Shown here: piece after piece, positions 13,383-21,117 of the stretch
Layout of the letters: each line of letters starts with the position of its first letter
Numbering within the stretch: the first letter of the stretch is position 1
Source: CAZGSV01 sp964528605
GTDB taxonomy: Bacteria; Armatimonadota; Zipacnadia; CAZGSV01
Assembly (NCBI GenBank): GCA_964528605.1
Contig: CAZGSV010000046.1
Coordinates: 1-24,399 of the forward strand
DNA: 24,399 bases
Direction: 5' to 3'
Notes under the pieces: generated by a model
What the model saw: only the letters and a program-made list of their open reading frames with translations
What the model was told of the DNA's origin: nothing
The model's database searches: none
Program-made: the position numbers and the translations under genes

Positions 13383-14414
13383 CTAGGGCAAGAGCGCGAG
13401 GTTGCTCTCCAACTCCAGGTTGATGGACACCTGACCGACGGCGGCGATGAGACCGGCAGTGCCACTCGGCTCGGCGGCGGGCTCCTGCTGCTGTTCCAAC
13501 GGCGGCGCGCCGGCCGCGCCTCCCGAATCGGCCGCCTGGCTCTCCGTGGGCGACAGCGGAATGAGCGCCAACTCGATCTTGCCGTGTGTGACGGCCTGCA
13601 GCACGCGGCCGTTGGAGACGGCGACGATGGCGTCCATCGTCCCCTCCCACTGCCCCACGGCGGCGCTTGACCAGGCGGGTATCTCGGTGGGAGCGGGGAT
13701 CGTGTAGTGCACGGTGAGATAGGCGGCGTCCACGCCTTGCACGGTGCCGAACTGTTTCAGTTCGCCCTTGTAGGTGAACACGAGAGACTCGTCGTTGCCC
13801 AGCGGCAGTTGGCACTCCCCCTCCCAAGCGCTCCCTTCGTGCACCGGCTGCTCCGGCAGGGGGGGGAGGGCGAGTGCGGTCAGCAGCACCGCGGCCGGCA
13901 GGCCCAGTTGAGGCAGCGGCTCGCTCGCGGCCTCGGTTTGGGCGGCCGCCGCGGAGGGCGATTCACCGGGCGCGGCTGCGGCGCTTGTCCGGCTCGGCTG
14001 CGCCTGCGTTTGCACGGGCGTGAGCAGGCGACCAAGAGGGGAAAGGTGGAGCGTGAAGGTTGCGGGCTTGCTAGGGGGGGGCGGCAGTGCTTCGCCGGAG
14101 AGCGTGACCGCCAACTTGTGCTCCGAGACGGCGAAACTGAGGACCGAATCTCCCTCGGGGAGCACCTCGGCCACGCTGACCGTGTAGGAGGCCGCCGCCG
14201 TGAGTTCGGCATCATAGCTGACGCCGGCGAGGCTGAGCGTGCCTTTGCCCGCAATGCCCAGCGAGTAGGCGGAGGGAGGCAACTGGGGGTAGGCCGCGCG
14301 CAGCAAGACCTCGCGCGCGCAGGCCGGCTCCCACAACGTCAGGGCCGCCGCAAGGCACAGGGCCGCAGCAGTCCAGAGGGCCCGCCGGTCTCGCGGGCCA
14401 GCCCCGGCTATCAT
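13383..14414 (-). CDS. Secreted or lipid-facing protein of unknown function
   Basis: A 343-residue protein with an N-terminal signal peptide (basic start, hydrophobic run ~14-28, likely cleavage near ACA-RE at ~33). The mature part is two beta-rich regions, ~50-125 and ~195-300, joined by an Ala/Pro/Gln-rich linker (~135-165). It ends with another low-complexity Gln/Pro/Ala stretch and a final hydrophobic strand. The C-terminal region (strands around TVHYTIPAP, GQWEGTMDAIVAVSNGRVLQAV) resembles DUF6263-like envelope proteins only in general character. The ATG overlaps the stop of the DUF4340 gene (ATGA), so the two are coupled. Confidence 0.6.
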   Translation of the reverse strand: MIAGAGPRDRRALWTAAALCLAAALTLWEPACAREVLLRAAYPQLPPSAYSLGIAGKGTLSLAGVSYDAELTAAASYTVSVAEVLPEGDSVLSFAVSEHKLAVTLSGEALPPPPSKPATFTLHLSPLGRLLTPVQTQAQPSRTSAAAAPGESPSAAAAQTEAASEPLPQLGLPAAVLLTALALPPLPEQPVHEGSAWEGECQLPLGNDESLVFTYKGELKQFGTVQGVDAAYLTVHYTIPAPTEIPAWSSAAVGQWEGTMDAIVAVSNGRVLQAVTHGKIELALIPLSPTESQAADSGGAAGAPPLEQQQEPAAEPSGTAGLIAAVGQVSINLELESNLALLP

Positions 14415-15814
14415 TTCTTTGTCGTCGCTTTCTTGCCCGGCGCCGGCTTCTGGGCCTTGGGCGCCTTGCGCTCGTAGAAGGTGGGCTCTGCGGAGATGCC
14501 GGCAAGTTGCGTGGACGGCACCTGCGCCACGAAACTCGCGCCCTTGCTCTTCACGTAGTACTGCGTGCCGTCAGCGGCCGCGGCCGCGATGAACCCCTTC
14601 TCCGCGCGGCCCTCGGCGAGCGTCACCTCGAGCGTCGGCTTGTTAAGGCCGTACTTGGCGAGGTCCTTCGCCCGCTCCTCCACGAACTGCTCGGCGCGCA
14701 AGTCCTCGATGGCCCATAGGAGATCGGACACTCTCGCGGATTCGGTCGCCTTGCCGCCCGGCTGCAAGACCCAGTCCTTGTCCTTCTTGACCAGCGTGGT
14801 CGTCTTATCGCCCTTGCGGACAACGATGCGGCTGAGCCTGCTCGTGTCGAAGCGGACCAGGCGCTTGTCGCGGAGATCAGCCAGCGGCTTGTCGAACCCA
14901 GTGACGTCGGTGTTCTTGAGCGCGAGGATGGGCTGGTTGCCGCCCAGGCAAGCGTAGTACTGGTCCCCCTCGAAGGGCCCACCGACGAGCAAAGTGTCCG
15001 TGTGAGTGCGCCTCTCGTTCTTCTTGCGCCACTCCACGGTGACGGTGAGGCGCGGCTGGCTCAGGCCGAAGGCGGCAACGTCCTTAGGGCTCTCCTGGAC
15101 GAACTTCTGGACGCGGGCATTCTGCAGCGCGCGCAGCACGGAGTCCACCGCACTGGGGTCAGCGTCGGCCTTGACGGGCGCCACGATCTTCCAGGCGCCG
15201 GGTTTGGTCCGCGCGCCTTTCCCACGGCGCAGTTCAATGGTCTCCTGGCCGCGCGCGAGCGCGAAGGCAAAGACCTCGTCGGGCGTGGAGAAGTGGAGAG
15301 GCTCCTTGTCACGCAGGTCGTCGGCCTTCCGGTTCAACTGGCTGCGGACGTAGGCGCTGAGCACGAGGATGTCCTTGCGCCCCTCGAGCCGAGCGTACAG
15401 GTCCTGCCCGTCCGGCGTATCGGCGCCGATATCGAACTTCTGTGGCTTGGCGCCCTTGCGCGTCCACAGCGAGAGGGTAAGCGAAGGCTTGGTGAGGCCG
15501 ACCTTGGCGAGGTCCACGGCCGTCTGCTCGACGCGGCCGCGCTCCTCGAGGCCGCTGATGGTGGAGAGCAGGGATTCCACCTGAGCGTTAGCGGCGCGCC
15601 CCTTGACCGGCGCCGCCAGCCGCCACTCGTCGCCGCTCTTCTCCAGCACCACCTTGGGCTCGTTCAGCGGCGCGATCTCGAGGCGGACGATGCGCTCCTT
15701 GCCCGGACCAAAGACGCTGGTGCGGTGCCTGACTTCGCCGCGCTCGAAGAATAGTATGTAGCCGCCGACAGCGGCGGCCACGACCAGTAGGGGTATAAGC
15801 GCGCGCGCCTTCAT
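14411..15814 (-). CDS. DUF4340 domain protein, GldG-associated
   Basis: A 467-residue protein anchored by one N-terminal helix (~5-22, LIPLLVVAAAVGGYILFF), with the bulk presumably outside the membrane. The body contains three related units, each with a W-(K/R/V)-(I/L)-x-x-P/G-type strand, a helix ending in an (F/V)VE element, and an x-LA-K-(Y/V)-GL-x-x-P turn followed by a strand. The P-turns read DLAKVGLTKPSLTL, DVAAFGLSQPRLTV and DLAKYGLNKPTLEV. This is the DUF4340 pattern, a family that commonly sits next to GldG-type genes. It starts three bases after the gldG-like stop. The C terminus is Lys/Pro-rich. Confidence 0.8.
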   Translation of the reverse strand: MKARALIPLLVVAAAVGGYILFFERGEVRHRTSVFGPGKERIVRLEIAPLNEPKVVLEKSGDEWRLAAPVKGRAANAQVESLLSTISGLEERGRVEQTAVDLAKVGLTKPSLTLSLWTRKGAKPQKFDIGADTPDGQDLYARLEGRKDILVLSAYVRSQLNRKADDLRDKEPLHFSTPDEVFAFALARGQETIELRRGKGARTKPGAWKIVAPVKADADPSAVDSVLRALQNARVQKFVQESPKDVAAFGLSQPRLTVTVEWRKKNERRTHTDTLLVGGPFEGDQYYACLGGNQPILALKNTDVTGFDKPLADLRDKRLVRFDTSRLSRIVVRKGDKTTTLVKKDKDWVLQPGGKATESARVSDLLWAIEDLRAEQFVEERAKDLAKYGLNKPTLEVTLAEGRAEKGFIAAAAADGTQYYVKSKGASFVAQVPSTQLAGISAEPTFYERKAPKAQKPAPGKKATTKK

Positions 15815-15817
15815 CGC

Positions 15818-17413
15818 TTACCGCCTTGCCCACCAGATGCCCAGTCCGAGCAGGAGCAGAATCCCGGGCATGAGATACAGCGAGACTAACTTGACCCTCT
15901 TCGCCTGAGAGGGCGTGAGGTACAGGGGAGGCGGGGTGGCCGAACGCGGCCGGATGGCGATCAGGTCCTCGGACTCGGTCAGCCAGTTGACGGAGTTGGC
16001 GAAGAAGTCCGGGTTGCCGGCTAGTGGGAACCACCCGTTCGCGGCCGCCCCTGCCGACCCGACAACAACGACCCGCATCGTCTTCTTGGGCGTCTCCTCT
16101 TTCTTCTTATCGGGGGCAGACGCCGCGGGCTCCTCCAGTTCCTTGGTGGCGGCGGCCGCAATCGCCAGCGGCCCCTTGGTGTCCTTGCCTTCGGTGTACT
16201 CTAGGTTGTACTGGTTGGTCTCTCCCCAACTCCCGGCGGCGCTCTTGACCAACTCGCTTACCTGCCGCCCCGGCTCGTAGGACTGCTCGCGTGAGAGCTC
16301 CAGGCTGCGAGGCAATGGGAACAAGGTGATGTTGTTCTGGAGGGGCGCGGTGATGGCGTGGTACTCGTACTTGATGACGGGGGTGACTTGGCCGTTATTG
16401 GGGTCTATGACCCAGTCGTCGCGCACTTTGATGCCGAAGGGCGTGAGGAAGAGGTCCTGCCAGGTGGGCGCCGGCGTGGGCGCTTCCAGCAGCAGCACAC
16501 GGCCCGCTGCGTTGAGGTACTTCCTGAGGGCCTCCTGTTCCTCCGGCGTGGGAGTCATCCTCGGGCCCGCCACCAGCAGCACGGTGCAGTCCGCGGGCAC
16601 TTCCTTCTTCTCCATGAGGTTGAGGTTCTCGACCTGATAGTTGTCCTCGAGCAGCACGCGCTTGAGGTAACTCGCGCCGCTCTCCTGCTCGTAGGAGTCG
16701 GGATCGAGTTCGCCGTGCCCGGCGAGGAAGTAGACCTTGCGCGCGGTCTTCTGCGTCACCTTGAGAATGGCGCTCGTCAGTTTCTGCTCGTTGACCTCGG
16801 AGGAACTAATGATCTCGCGGTTGCTGCCCGCCTCAACAACCAGGCAGGGGAAGCCTCTGATACCCTTGGCCTTTGCGTTCTCCACTTCGAAGGGCTTCGC
16901 ATAGCGGTCAATGACCTGCAGGTTGATGCGGCCGCTTACCCGCGTGTACTGGTCCACCAGGTCGCGCATCTGCTGGTACTGCGCCCGCTCTTGCCCGCTG
17001 ACCGCGTAGTACGCCGTCAGTTTGACGGTCTGTTTCAGGTTGCGCAGCACCTTGCGGGCCTGCGGCGACAGGGTATAGGCCTTCTCCTTGGTGAGGTCGG
17101 CGCGCGCCGGGTGGCGGTAGGAGACGTAGTTGATGCCGGCGAGAATGGCGAGGAAGAGCACCGCGGCCGCGGCCGAGCCCGCTCCCGCTTTGGTCGCCCG
17201 GGCGCGGATCTTGGACCAGACCAGGTCCCAGTTGAGCGCCACGGCTGCTATGAGCGCGAGCAGGCCTGCGCCCACCACCGCCAGCCGCAAGGCCTTGGGA
17301 CCGTAGGTAAGATTCTGCATGACCAGCGCCGCTAAGAGCGCGGCGACACCAACCAGCCCCGCCCACTGGCGCACCGGCTGCAACTTGCCGCCTTGCTTTC
17401 CAGTCTCAGTCAT
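15818..17413 (-). CDS. GldG-like ABC transporter auxiliary protein
   Basis: A 531-residue membrane protein with N-terminal helices (~15-32, ~40-58 and ~78-98), a large soluble region, and one C-terminal helix (~505-525) followed by ARR. LTKEKAYTLSPQARKVL opens the GldG/ABC_transp_aux domain (~110-230), followed by AILKVTQKTARKVYFLAGHGE and a flavodoxin-like region (CTVLLVAGP, EEQEALRKYLNAAGRVLLLEAP). In gliding Bacteroidetes GldA/F/G form an ABC complex, but homologues occur widely in non-gliding bacteria. GGAGGTGA overlaps the permease stop and lies nine bases before the ATG. A Lys/Glu-rich low-complexity insert lies around residue 440. Confidence 0.85.
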   Translation of the reverse strand: MTETGKQGGKLQPVRQWAGLVGVAALLAALVMQNLTYGPKALRLAVVGAGLLALIAAVALNWDLVWSKIRARATKAGAGSAAAAVLFLAILAGINYVSYRHPARADLTKEKAYTLSPQARKVLRNLKQTVKLTAYYAVSGQERAQYQQMRDLVDQYTRVSGRINLQVIDRYAKPFEVENAKAKGIRGFPCLVVEAGSNREIISSSEVNEQKLTSAILKVTQKTARKVYFLAGHGELDPDSYEQESGASYLKRVLLEDNYQVENLNLMEKKEVPADCTVLLVAGPRMTPTPEEQEALRKYLNAAGRVLLLEAPTPAPTWQDLFLTPFGIKVRDDWVIDPNNGQVTPVIKYEYHAITAPLQNNITLFPLPRSLELSREQSYEPGRQVSELVKSAAGSWGETNQYNLEYTEGKDTKGPLAIAAAATKELEEPAASAPDKKKEETPKKTMRVVVVGSAGAAANGWFPLAGNPDFFANSVNWLTESEDLIAIRPRSATPPPLYLTPSQAKRVKLVSLYLMPGILLLLGLGIWWARR

Positions 17414-17419
17414 TCATTC

Positions 17420-18127
17420 TCACCTCCACGAGCGGCTCTCGAGCGAGCGGATGCTGAGATAGATGAAGAAGGCCGTGAAGGAGAGCAGGTAGATCACGCC
17501 GCTGCTCTCTATCAGGCCGCGAGAGAACTCGTCGAAGCGGTCGTAGAAGGAAAGGAAGCCGAGCAGGCGCGACCAAACGCCCGTGGCTGACTGCGCGCCC
17601 CACTTGATGAGCCAGATGACGATGACCGCCATGAAGCTAAGAGCGGCCGCCACCATCTGGCTGTCGGTCAGCGAGGAGAAGAAGAGCCCGATAGAGATGA
17701 GCGCGCAGCCGAGCAACAGCAGGCCGAGATAGCCGCTGAGAATCGGCCCCATCTCCGGCTTGCCGTACTTGAAGAGGAGCGCCGGGTAGGGGAGGGTGAG
17801 CGCGAGCAGGAACGCCATGAACCCGAGCGCGCCGAGGAACTTGCCCAGAATGACCTCGAAGTCGCGCACGGGCGCGGTGAGCAGCAACTCGAAGGTGTTC
17901 TGGCGGCGCTCCTCCGCCACCAGCCTCATGGTGATCAGTGGCGTCAGGAACATCAGGATAACCAGCATATTGTTGAAGACGTCCCGCATCTCCGCCGTGC
18001 GCGCAAAGCCGACGATGAGCACAAAGAAGTAGCCCATCAGGAAGGAGAAGGCGGTCGCGACCCACCAGGCCAGCGGGGATAGGAATATGGAGCGAAACTC
18101 TTTCTCGGCGACGGCGAGGCTCCTCAT
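17420..18127 (-). CDS. ABC-2 type permease, GldF-like
   Basis: A 235-residue membrane protein with about six predicted helices. The segment between helices 2 and 3, PLITMRLVAEERRQNTFELLLTAPVRDFEVILGKFLGA, is the coupling-helix signature of GldF/NosY-like ABC-2 permeases. It starts with an ATG overlapping the stop of the ATPase gene (ATGA, 18124-18127), so synthesis is coupled, and it ends six bases before the GldG-like gene. The substrate is unknown. Confidence 0.88.
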   Translation of the reverse strand: MRSLAVAEKEFRSIFLSPLAWWVATAFSFLMGYFFVLIVGFARTAEMRDVFNNMLVILMFLTPLITMRLVAEERRQNTFELLLTAPVRDFEVILGKFLGALGFMAFLLALTLPYPALLFKYGKPEMGPILSGYLGLLLLGCALISIGLFFSSLTDSQMVAAALSFMAVIVIWLIKWGAQSATGVWSRLLGFLSFYDRFDEFSRGLIESSGVIYLLSFTAFFIYLSIRSLESRSWR

Positions 18128-19062
18128 TGGGTGATGCCCTCCTCGCTGGTGGTCAGACGCAGGAAGATTTCCTCCAGAGTCATCTCCACCGGCCGCAACT
18201 CCAGCAGGTCGGCGCCCGACTCGACGACGGTTCTGGCCATCTGCGGGCGCACGTCCGTATCAGGCCTGCTCTCGACGACCAGCGCCTGCCCGCCGTTCTG
18301 AGCCGTGACCGAGATGACCCCCGGCAGGGCGCGCAAGCGGTTCGCAGCCTCCGGGGCGGCCTTGCTCAGGCGCACCAGCACGCGGCTGCTCTTGTGCAGC
18401 CTGGCCGTGAGGCGGTCGGGCGTGTCCTCGGCGACGATGTGGCCCTGGTTGATGATGACCACGCGCTGGCAGGTCTGGCTGACCTCGGGCAGTATGTGCG
18501 AACTCAGGATGACGGTGCGCTGGCCGGCCATGTTCTTGATTAGGTTGCGCATCTCGATGATCTGGGCCGGGTCCAACCCGATGGTCGGCTCGTCCAGCAC
18601 TAACACGTCGGGCTCATGCAGCAGCGCCTGCGCCAAGCCGACACGCTGGCGGTAGCCCAAGGACAGTTTGCCGATCAGCGTCTGGGCGACGTGTTCGATG
18701 GCGGCGGTTTTCATGGCGGCCGCCACCTTCTTCTCTCGGTCGTCCTTGGGAATGCCGCGCAGCTTGGCCATGAAGCGCAGGTAGGTGAGCGGCGTGAGGT
18801 CGCCGTAGAGGGGAACGCGCTCGGGCACGTAGCCGACCTGCCGGCGTGCTTGCAGCGACTCCTCCACCACGTCAAACCCGGCGACCTTGGCGGTGCCGCG
18901 GGTGGGCGGCAGGAAGCCGGTGAGGATGCGCAGCGTGGTCGTCTTGCCGGCTGCGTTGGGCCCCAGGAAACCGAGGATCTCGCCCTTCTTGACCTCGAAG
19001 TCAAGGTTCTCAATCGCCAACGTCGGGCCGTAGTACTTGGTGAGGCCTCGCACCTCTATCAA
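18124..19062 (-). CDS. ABC transporter ATP-binding protein, GldA-like
   Basis: A 312-residue ATPase. Walker A is GPNAAGKTT (34-42), the signature is LSLGYRQR (133-140, the GldA-type variant of LSGGQ), Walker B is VLVLDEPTIGLDP (from ~153), and the H-loop is ILSSHI. A ~90-residue C-terminal regulatory domain (RVLVRLSKAAPEAANRLRALPGV onward) matches this class. It starts with TTG at 19062 (MIEVRGLTKYYG), with AGAGGT (19076-19071) eight bases upstream. It is the first gene of the minus-strand operon and is preceded by a good promoter. It would energise the GldF-like permease. Confidence 0.93.
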   Translation of the reverse strand: MIEVRGLTKYYGPTLAIENLDFEVKKGEILGFLGPNAAGKTTTLRILTGFLPPTRGTAKVAGFDVVEESLQARRQVGYVPERVPLYGDLTPLTYLRFMAKLRGIPKDDREKKVAAAMKTAAIEHVAQTLIGKLSLGYRQRVGLAQALLHEPDVLVLDEPTIGLDPAQIIEMRNLIKNMAGQRTVILSSHILPEVSQTCQRVVIINQGHIVAEDTPDRLTARLHKSSRVLVRLSKAAPEAANRLRALPGVISVTAQNGGQALVVESRPDTDVRPQMARTVVESGADLLELRPVEMTLEEIFLRLTTSEEGITQ

Positions 19063-19171
19063 GCGCCATCACCTCTGTTCCTCAGGGTTTGGTGCGCCAC
19101 ACCACGGCGCCCCGCCATTCGCCGGGCAACGCACAATTGCTCAGACGAAGGCGAGGCGGTCGCGGTTCTCG

Positions 19172-19200
19172 ATTCTAGCGTGCGTGGGCTCGCCAGGCAA
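19172..19200 (-). promoter_or_regulatory. Sigma-70-type promoter of the gld-like operon
   Basis: On the minus strand TTGCCT (19200-19195), 17 bases, TAGAAT (19177-19172). It lies downstream of the surface-protein terminator and gives a ~100-base leader to the TTG at 19062, so it probably drives the whole eight-gene operon. Confidence 0.6.
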
Positions 19201-19238
19201 GCCGGGAACGGCCGAATCGCGGGCGCGTGCTGCTGCCC

Positions 19239-19275
19239 AAAAAGAAGAGGCCCCCCGCCGAAGCGAGGGGCCTCT
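19239..19275 (-). terminator. Intrinsic terminator of the surface-protein gene
   Basis: On the minus strand a 13-bp stem (arms 19275-19263 and 19258-19246, one G.T pair) closes a TTCG tetraloop and is followed by TCTTTTT (19245-19239). This is a textbook rho-independent terminator, 38 bases after the stop codon. Confidence 0.93.
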
Positions 19276-19284
19276 CGAAGGAAG

Positions 19285-19300
19285 TTCCCCCGAGGGGGAA
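19285..19300. repeat. Short palindrome between stop codon and terminator
   Basis: TTCCCCCGAGGGGGAA forms a compact hairpin in the 3' UTR of the surface-protein mRNA, 10 bases upstream of the main terminator stem. It may protect the transcript end. Confidence 0.5.
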
Positions 19301-19313
19301 ACGGTCTAGACGA

Positions 19314-20852
19314 TTAGAACTCCCAGGAACTGGCCACCCGGACGAGCTTGTCGGCGCCAATGCCCATGTCCTCGGTGGCAGCGTAGGTGGCCTTAACAGT
19401 TAGCCCCTCGCCGACGTTGACGGGCACGGTGACCCCGAGCAGCCAAGGCATGTCGGCGCCGCTGGACTCCACTTCGCCGTCCAGATAGCGGACTATGAAC
19501 GGCAGGCTGCCGAGCTTGATGGTGGCATCCACACACCAGGTCTTGCTGTCGGGGAAGAGGGCCAGCATCTTGCCGTGGGCCGGATCGTCGAGCCAGCGCT
19601 CCCAATCCACGCCGTTGTACTGGATGGTGTAGGGGGTGAACAAGTTCAGGTCGCCAGCCTCGACGTAGCCAGCCTCGGCTATGCCGTAGGAGCCGGACAA
19701 CTTGAGCATGTCGCCGTCCAGGATCTTCGCGCCGACGATCCAGGCGGTCTGGTCGGCGGTGTTGTTGCCCTGGTCCTTGAGCAGGGCTGCGTAGTGGGCC
19801 CAGAAGGGCAGGAGGATCTTGCCGTTGGCGCAAACGCCCCAGGCCTGCTTGCTGCCCACGCCGGTGTCGAGGAAGGTGCCCGCAAGGTTTACCGGGCCGA
19901 TCTTGAGGCCACTGAGCGCGGCGAAGATCTGAGCGTCACCGCTGAGGCCGAGTACGGCACCGGAGACGGTCCACTTGCCAAAGGGCACGTCGACCGAAAC
20001 GCCCTGCAGGGACGTCCAGTCGTTGTTGAAGATGAGCGGGTTAGCGGCAACGTACTGACGTCCGACCGTGGCCGCGAAGGGCACCCCGAACTTGCCCTTC
20101 AACGTCACGAAAGCCTCGTCAATCACGTTGCTGTAGGCCTGGTCGTCGTCGCGGAGCACCACGCAAGCCGCCGCCGTGTCGCTGATCTTGCGCTCGACCT
20201 TGAGGGCGGTGCGCAGGGCGTCGAACTTGCTGCTCCCGTCGAGGTCAGCGCCATTGGCCGCCGAGAGACCAGCCGCGTAGGCGATCTTCCCGCTGACCGG
20301 CTTGGGCTGTTGGGACAGCTCGAACACGGTCTGGTCTATCTGGTCTACGTAGGCCTCGAGGTCGTCAATGCGAGACTGGACGTCATCGAGTTCAGGGCCG
20401 AGTTCGGCCTTGACCTGATCGATGATGTTCTGCATCTGCTCTTCGGTCACGCCGCCAACCTCACCCTTGGGGCCGCGCTCACCGGGAGGGCCAGGGGGTC
20501 CGGAGGGGCCAGGCGGGCCCTGATCGCCCTTGGGGCCTTGCGGACCGGTGGCGCCGGGCGCGCCGTCCTTGCCCGGAGCACCTTGGGGACCAGGCAGGCC
20601 ACCTATGAGCTCGAGTTGCTTCCAGAGGTTGTGCATGACGTAGGCGAGTTCGTAACGAGTCATGTTACGATCGCCCTTGAAAGTGCCGTCCGGATAACCG
20701 GCCATCAGGTGCTTAGCAACGCACGTCTCCACGGCGGGGTAGGCCCAGTGAGTCCGATCAACATCAGGCGGAACCCACTGTGCCCAAGCCGCGGGAACGC
20801 CCACCAGGCCGATCAAACCGGCTACTAGCAGCGCTCCAAGCGCTTTCTTCAA
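19314..20852 (-). CDS. SLH-domain, collagen-like, coiled-coil, porin-type surface protein
   Basis: A 512-residue envelope protein. The TTG at 20852 is chosen because GGAGG (20866-20862) is nine bases upstream and MKKALGALLVAGLIGLVGVP begins a perfect signal peptide, cleaved near AWA-QW (~24). Next come one SLH domain (~28-80: DVDRTHWAYPAVETCV, GYPDGTFKGDRNMTRYELA), about 16 Gly-X-Y triplets (~86-133), a coiled coil (~135-182), and a ~325-residue beta-rich region of alternating strands ending SSWEF. The terminal Phe is typical of outer-membrane barrels. By analogy with OmpM/SlpA-type proteins, SLH binds the cell-wall layer and the barrel sits in the outer membrane. A near-consensus promoter and strong terminator suggest abundant expression. 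Confidence 0.85.
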   Translation of the reverse strand: MKKALGALLVAGLIGLVGVPAAWAQWVPPDVDRTHWAYPAVETCVAKHLMAGYPDGTFKGDRNMTRYELAYVMHNLWKQLELIGGLPGPQGAPGKDGAPGATGPQGPKGDQGPPGPSGPPGPPGERGPKGEVGGVTEEQMQNIIDQVKAELGPELDDVQSRIDDLEAYVDQIDQTVFELSQQPKPVSGKIAYAAGLSAANGADLDGSSKFDALRTALKVERKISDTAAACVVLRDDDQAYSNVIDEAFVTLKGKFGVPFAATVGRQYVAANPLIFNNDWTSLQGVSVDVPFGKWTVSGAVLGLSGDAQIFAALSGLKIGPVNLAGTFLDTGVGSKQAWGVCANGKILLPFWAHYAALLKDQGNNTADQTAWIVGAKILDGDMLKLSGSYGIAEAGYVEAGDLNLFTPYTIQYNGVDWERWLDDPAHGKMLALFPDSKTWCVDATIKLGSLPFIVRYLDGEVESSGADMPWLLGVTVPVNVGEGLTVKATYAATEDMGIGADKLVRVASSWEF

Positions 20853-20975
20853 TGCAACTTCCCTCCTTGTACGGTGTTGGTCTTTTGTGGAGGCGCTCGC
20901 GCTGCCGGCCCGAGTGTCGAGTTGCCTATGTTTCCTCGCCGTGGGCCGCCTCACAAGCGTCTCCCGCGAGGTCAC

Positions 20976-21036
20976 AGGACTTGCCGGGTGCTAACTAGCC
21001 GGCCTCCTTTCCGCACCCGCGGATTGGGCTTGTCCT
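20976..21036 (-). promoter_or_regulatory. Foldable element in the surface-protein 5' leader
   Basis: In the minus-strand leader, AGGAC (21036-21032) can pair with GTCCT (20980-20976), enclosing two hairpins: TCCGC-GGGT-GCGGA (21023-21010) and GCCGG/CCGGC (21003-20983, 11-base loop). This forms a three-way-junction shape. An AAAGGAGG sits between and overlapping the hairpins without a start codon behind it. A further CCTCGC/GCGAGG pairing lies at 20971-20934. It matches no riboswitch class I recognise, and short GC stems can arise by chance. Confidence 0.3.
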
Positions 21037-21053
21037 TTCCCTCGATCGTTTCT

Positions 21054-21082
21054 ATTGTACCCCGCGCAGCCGCCCTCGTCAA
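21054..21082 (-). promoter_or_regulatory. Near-consensus promoter of the surface-protein gene
   Basis: On the minus strand TTGACG (21082-21077), 17 bases, TACAAT (21059-21054). With a start near 21047, the mRNA has a leader of about 195 bases before the TTG at 20852. This is the best promoter match in the window. Confidence 0.75.
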
Positions 21083-21099
21083 CGCGCAACCCCCAAAAT

Positions 21100-21117
21100 C
21101 GCTGCCACAGGTGTGGC
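21100..21117 (-). terminator. Weak terminator-like hairpin after the phosphodiesterase gene
   Basis: GCCACACCTGTGGC lies directly after the stop codon on the minus strand (21117-21104). It is followed, a few bases later, by a short TTTT, so read-through into the surface-protein unit is possible. Confidence 0.35.

Noticed and set aside
12871..13827. Long minus-strand frame overlapping the TPR/zinc-ribbon and secreted genes
   Set aside because: It is Arg/Gly/Ser-rich shadow sequence in another phase; the real genes there have signal, membrane and zinc motifs and proper starts.
14074..14081. G8 tract (C8 in the coding strand) in the secreted protein gene as a possible phase-variation site; similar runs at 9919-9926 and 23666-23673
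   Set aside because: All three encode Pro-containing stretches in a GC-rich genome, and one lies in housekeeping uvrA, so slippage-based switching is not supported.
15818..19062. Evidence that the organism glides
   Set aside because: GldA/F/G homologues are widespread in non-gliding bacteria, and no other gliding (gld/spr) genes are present here.
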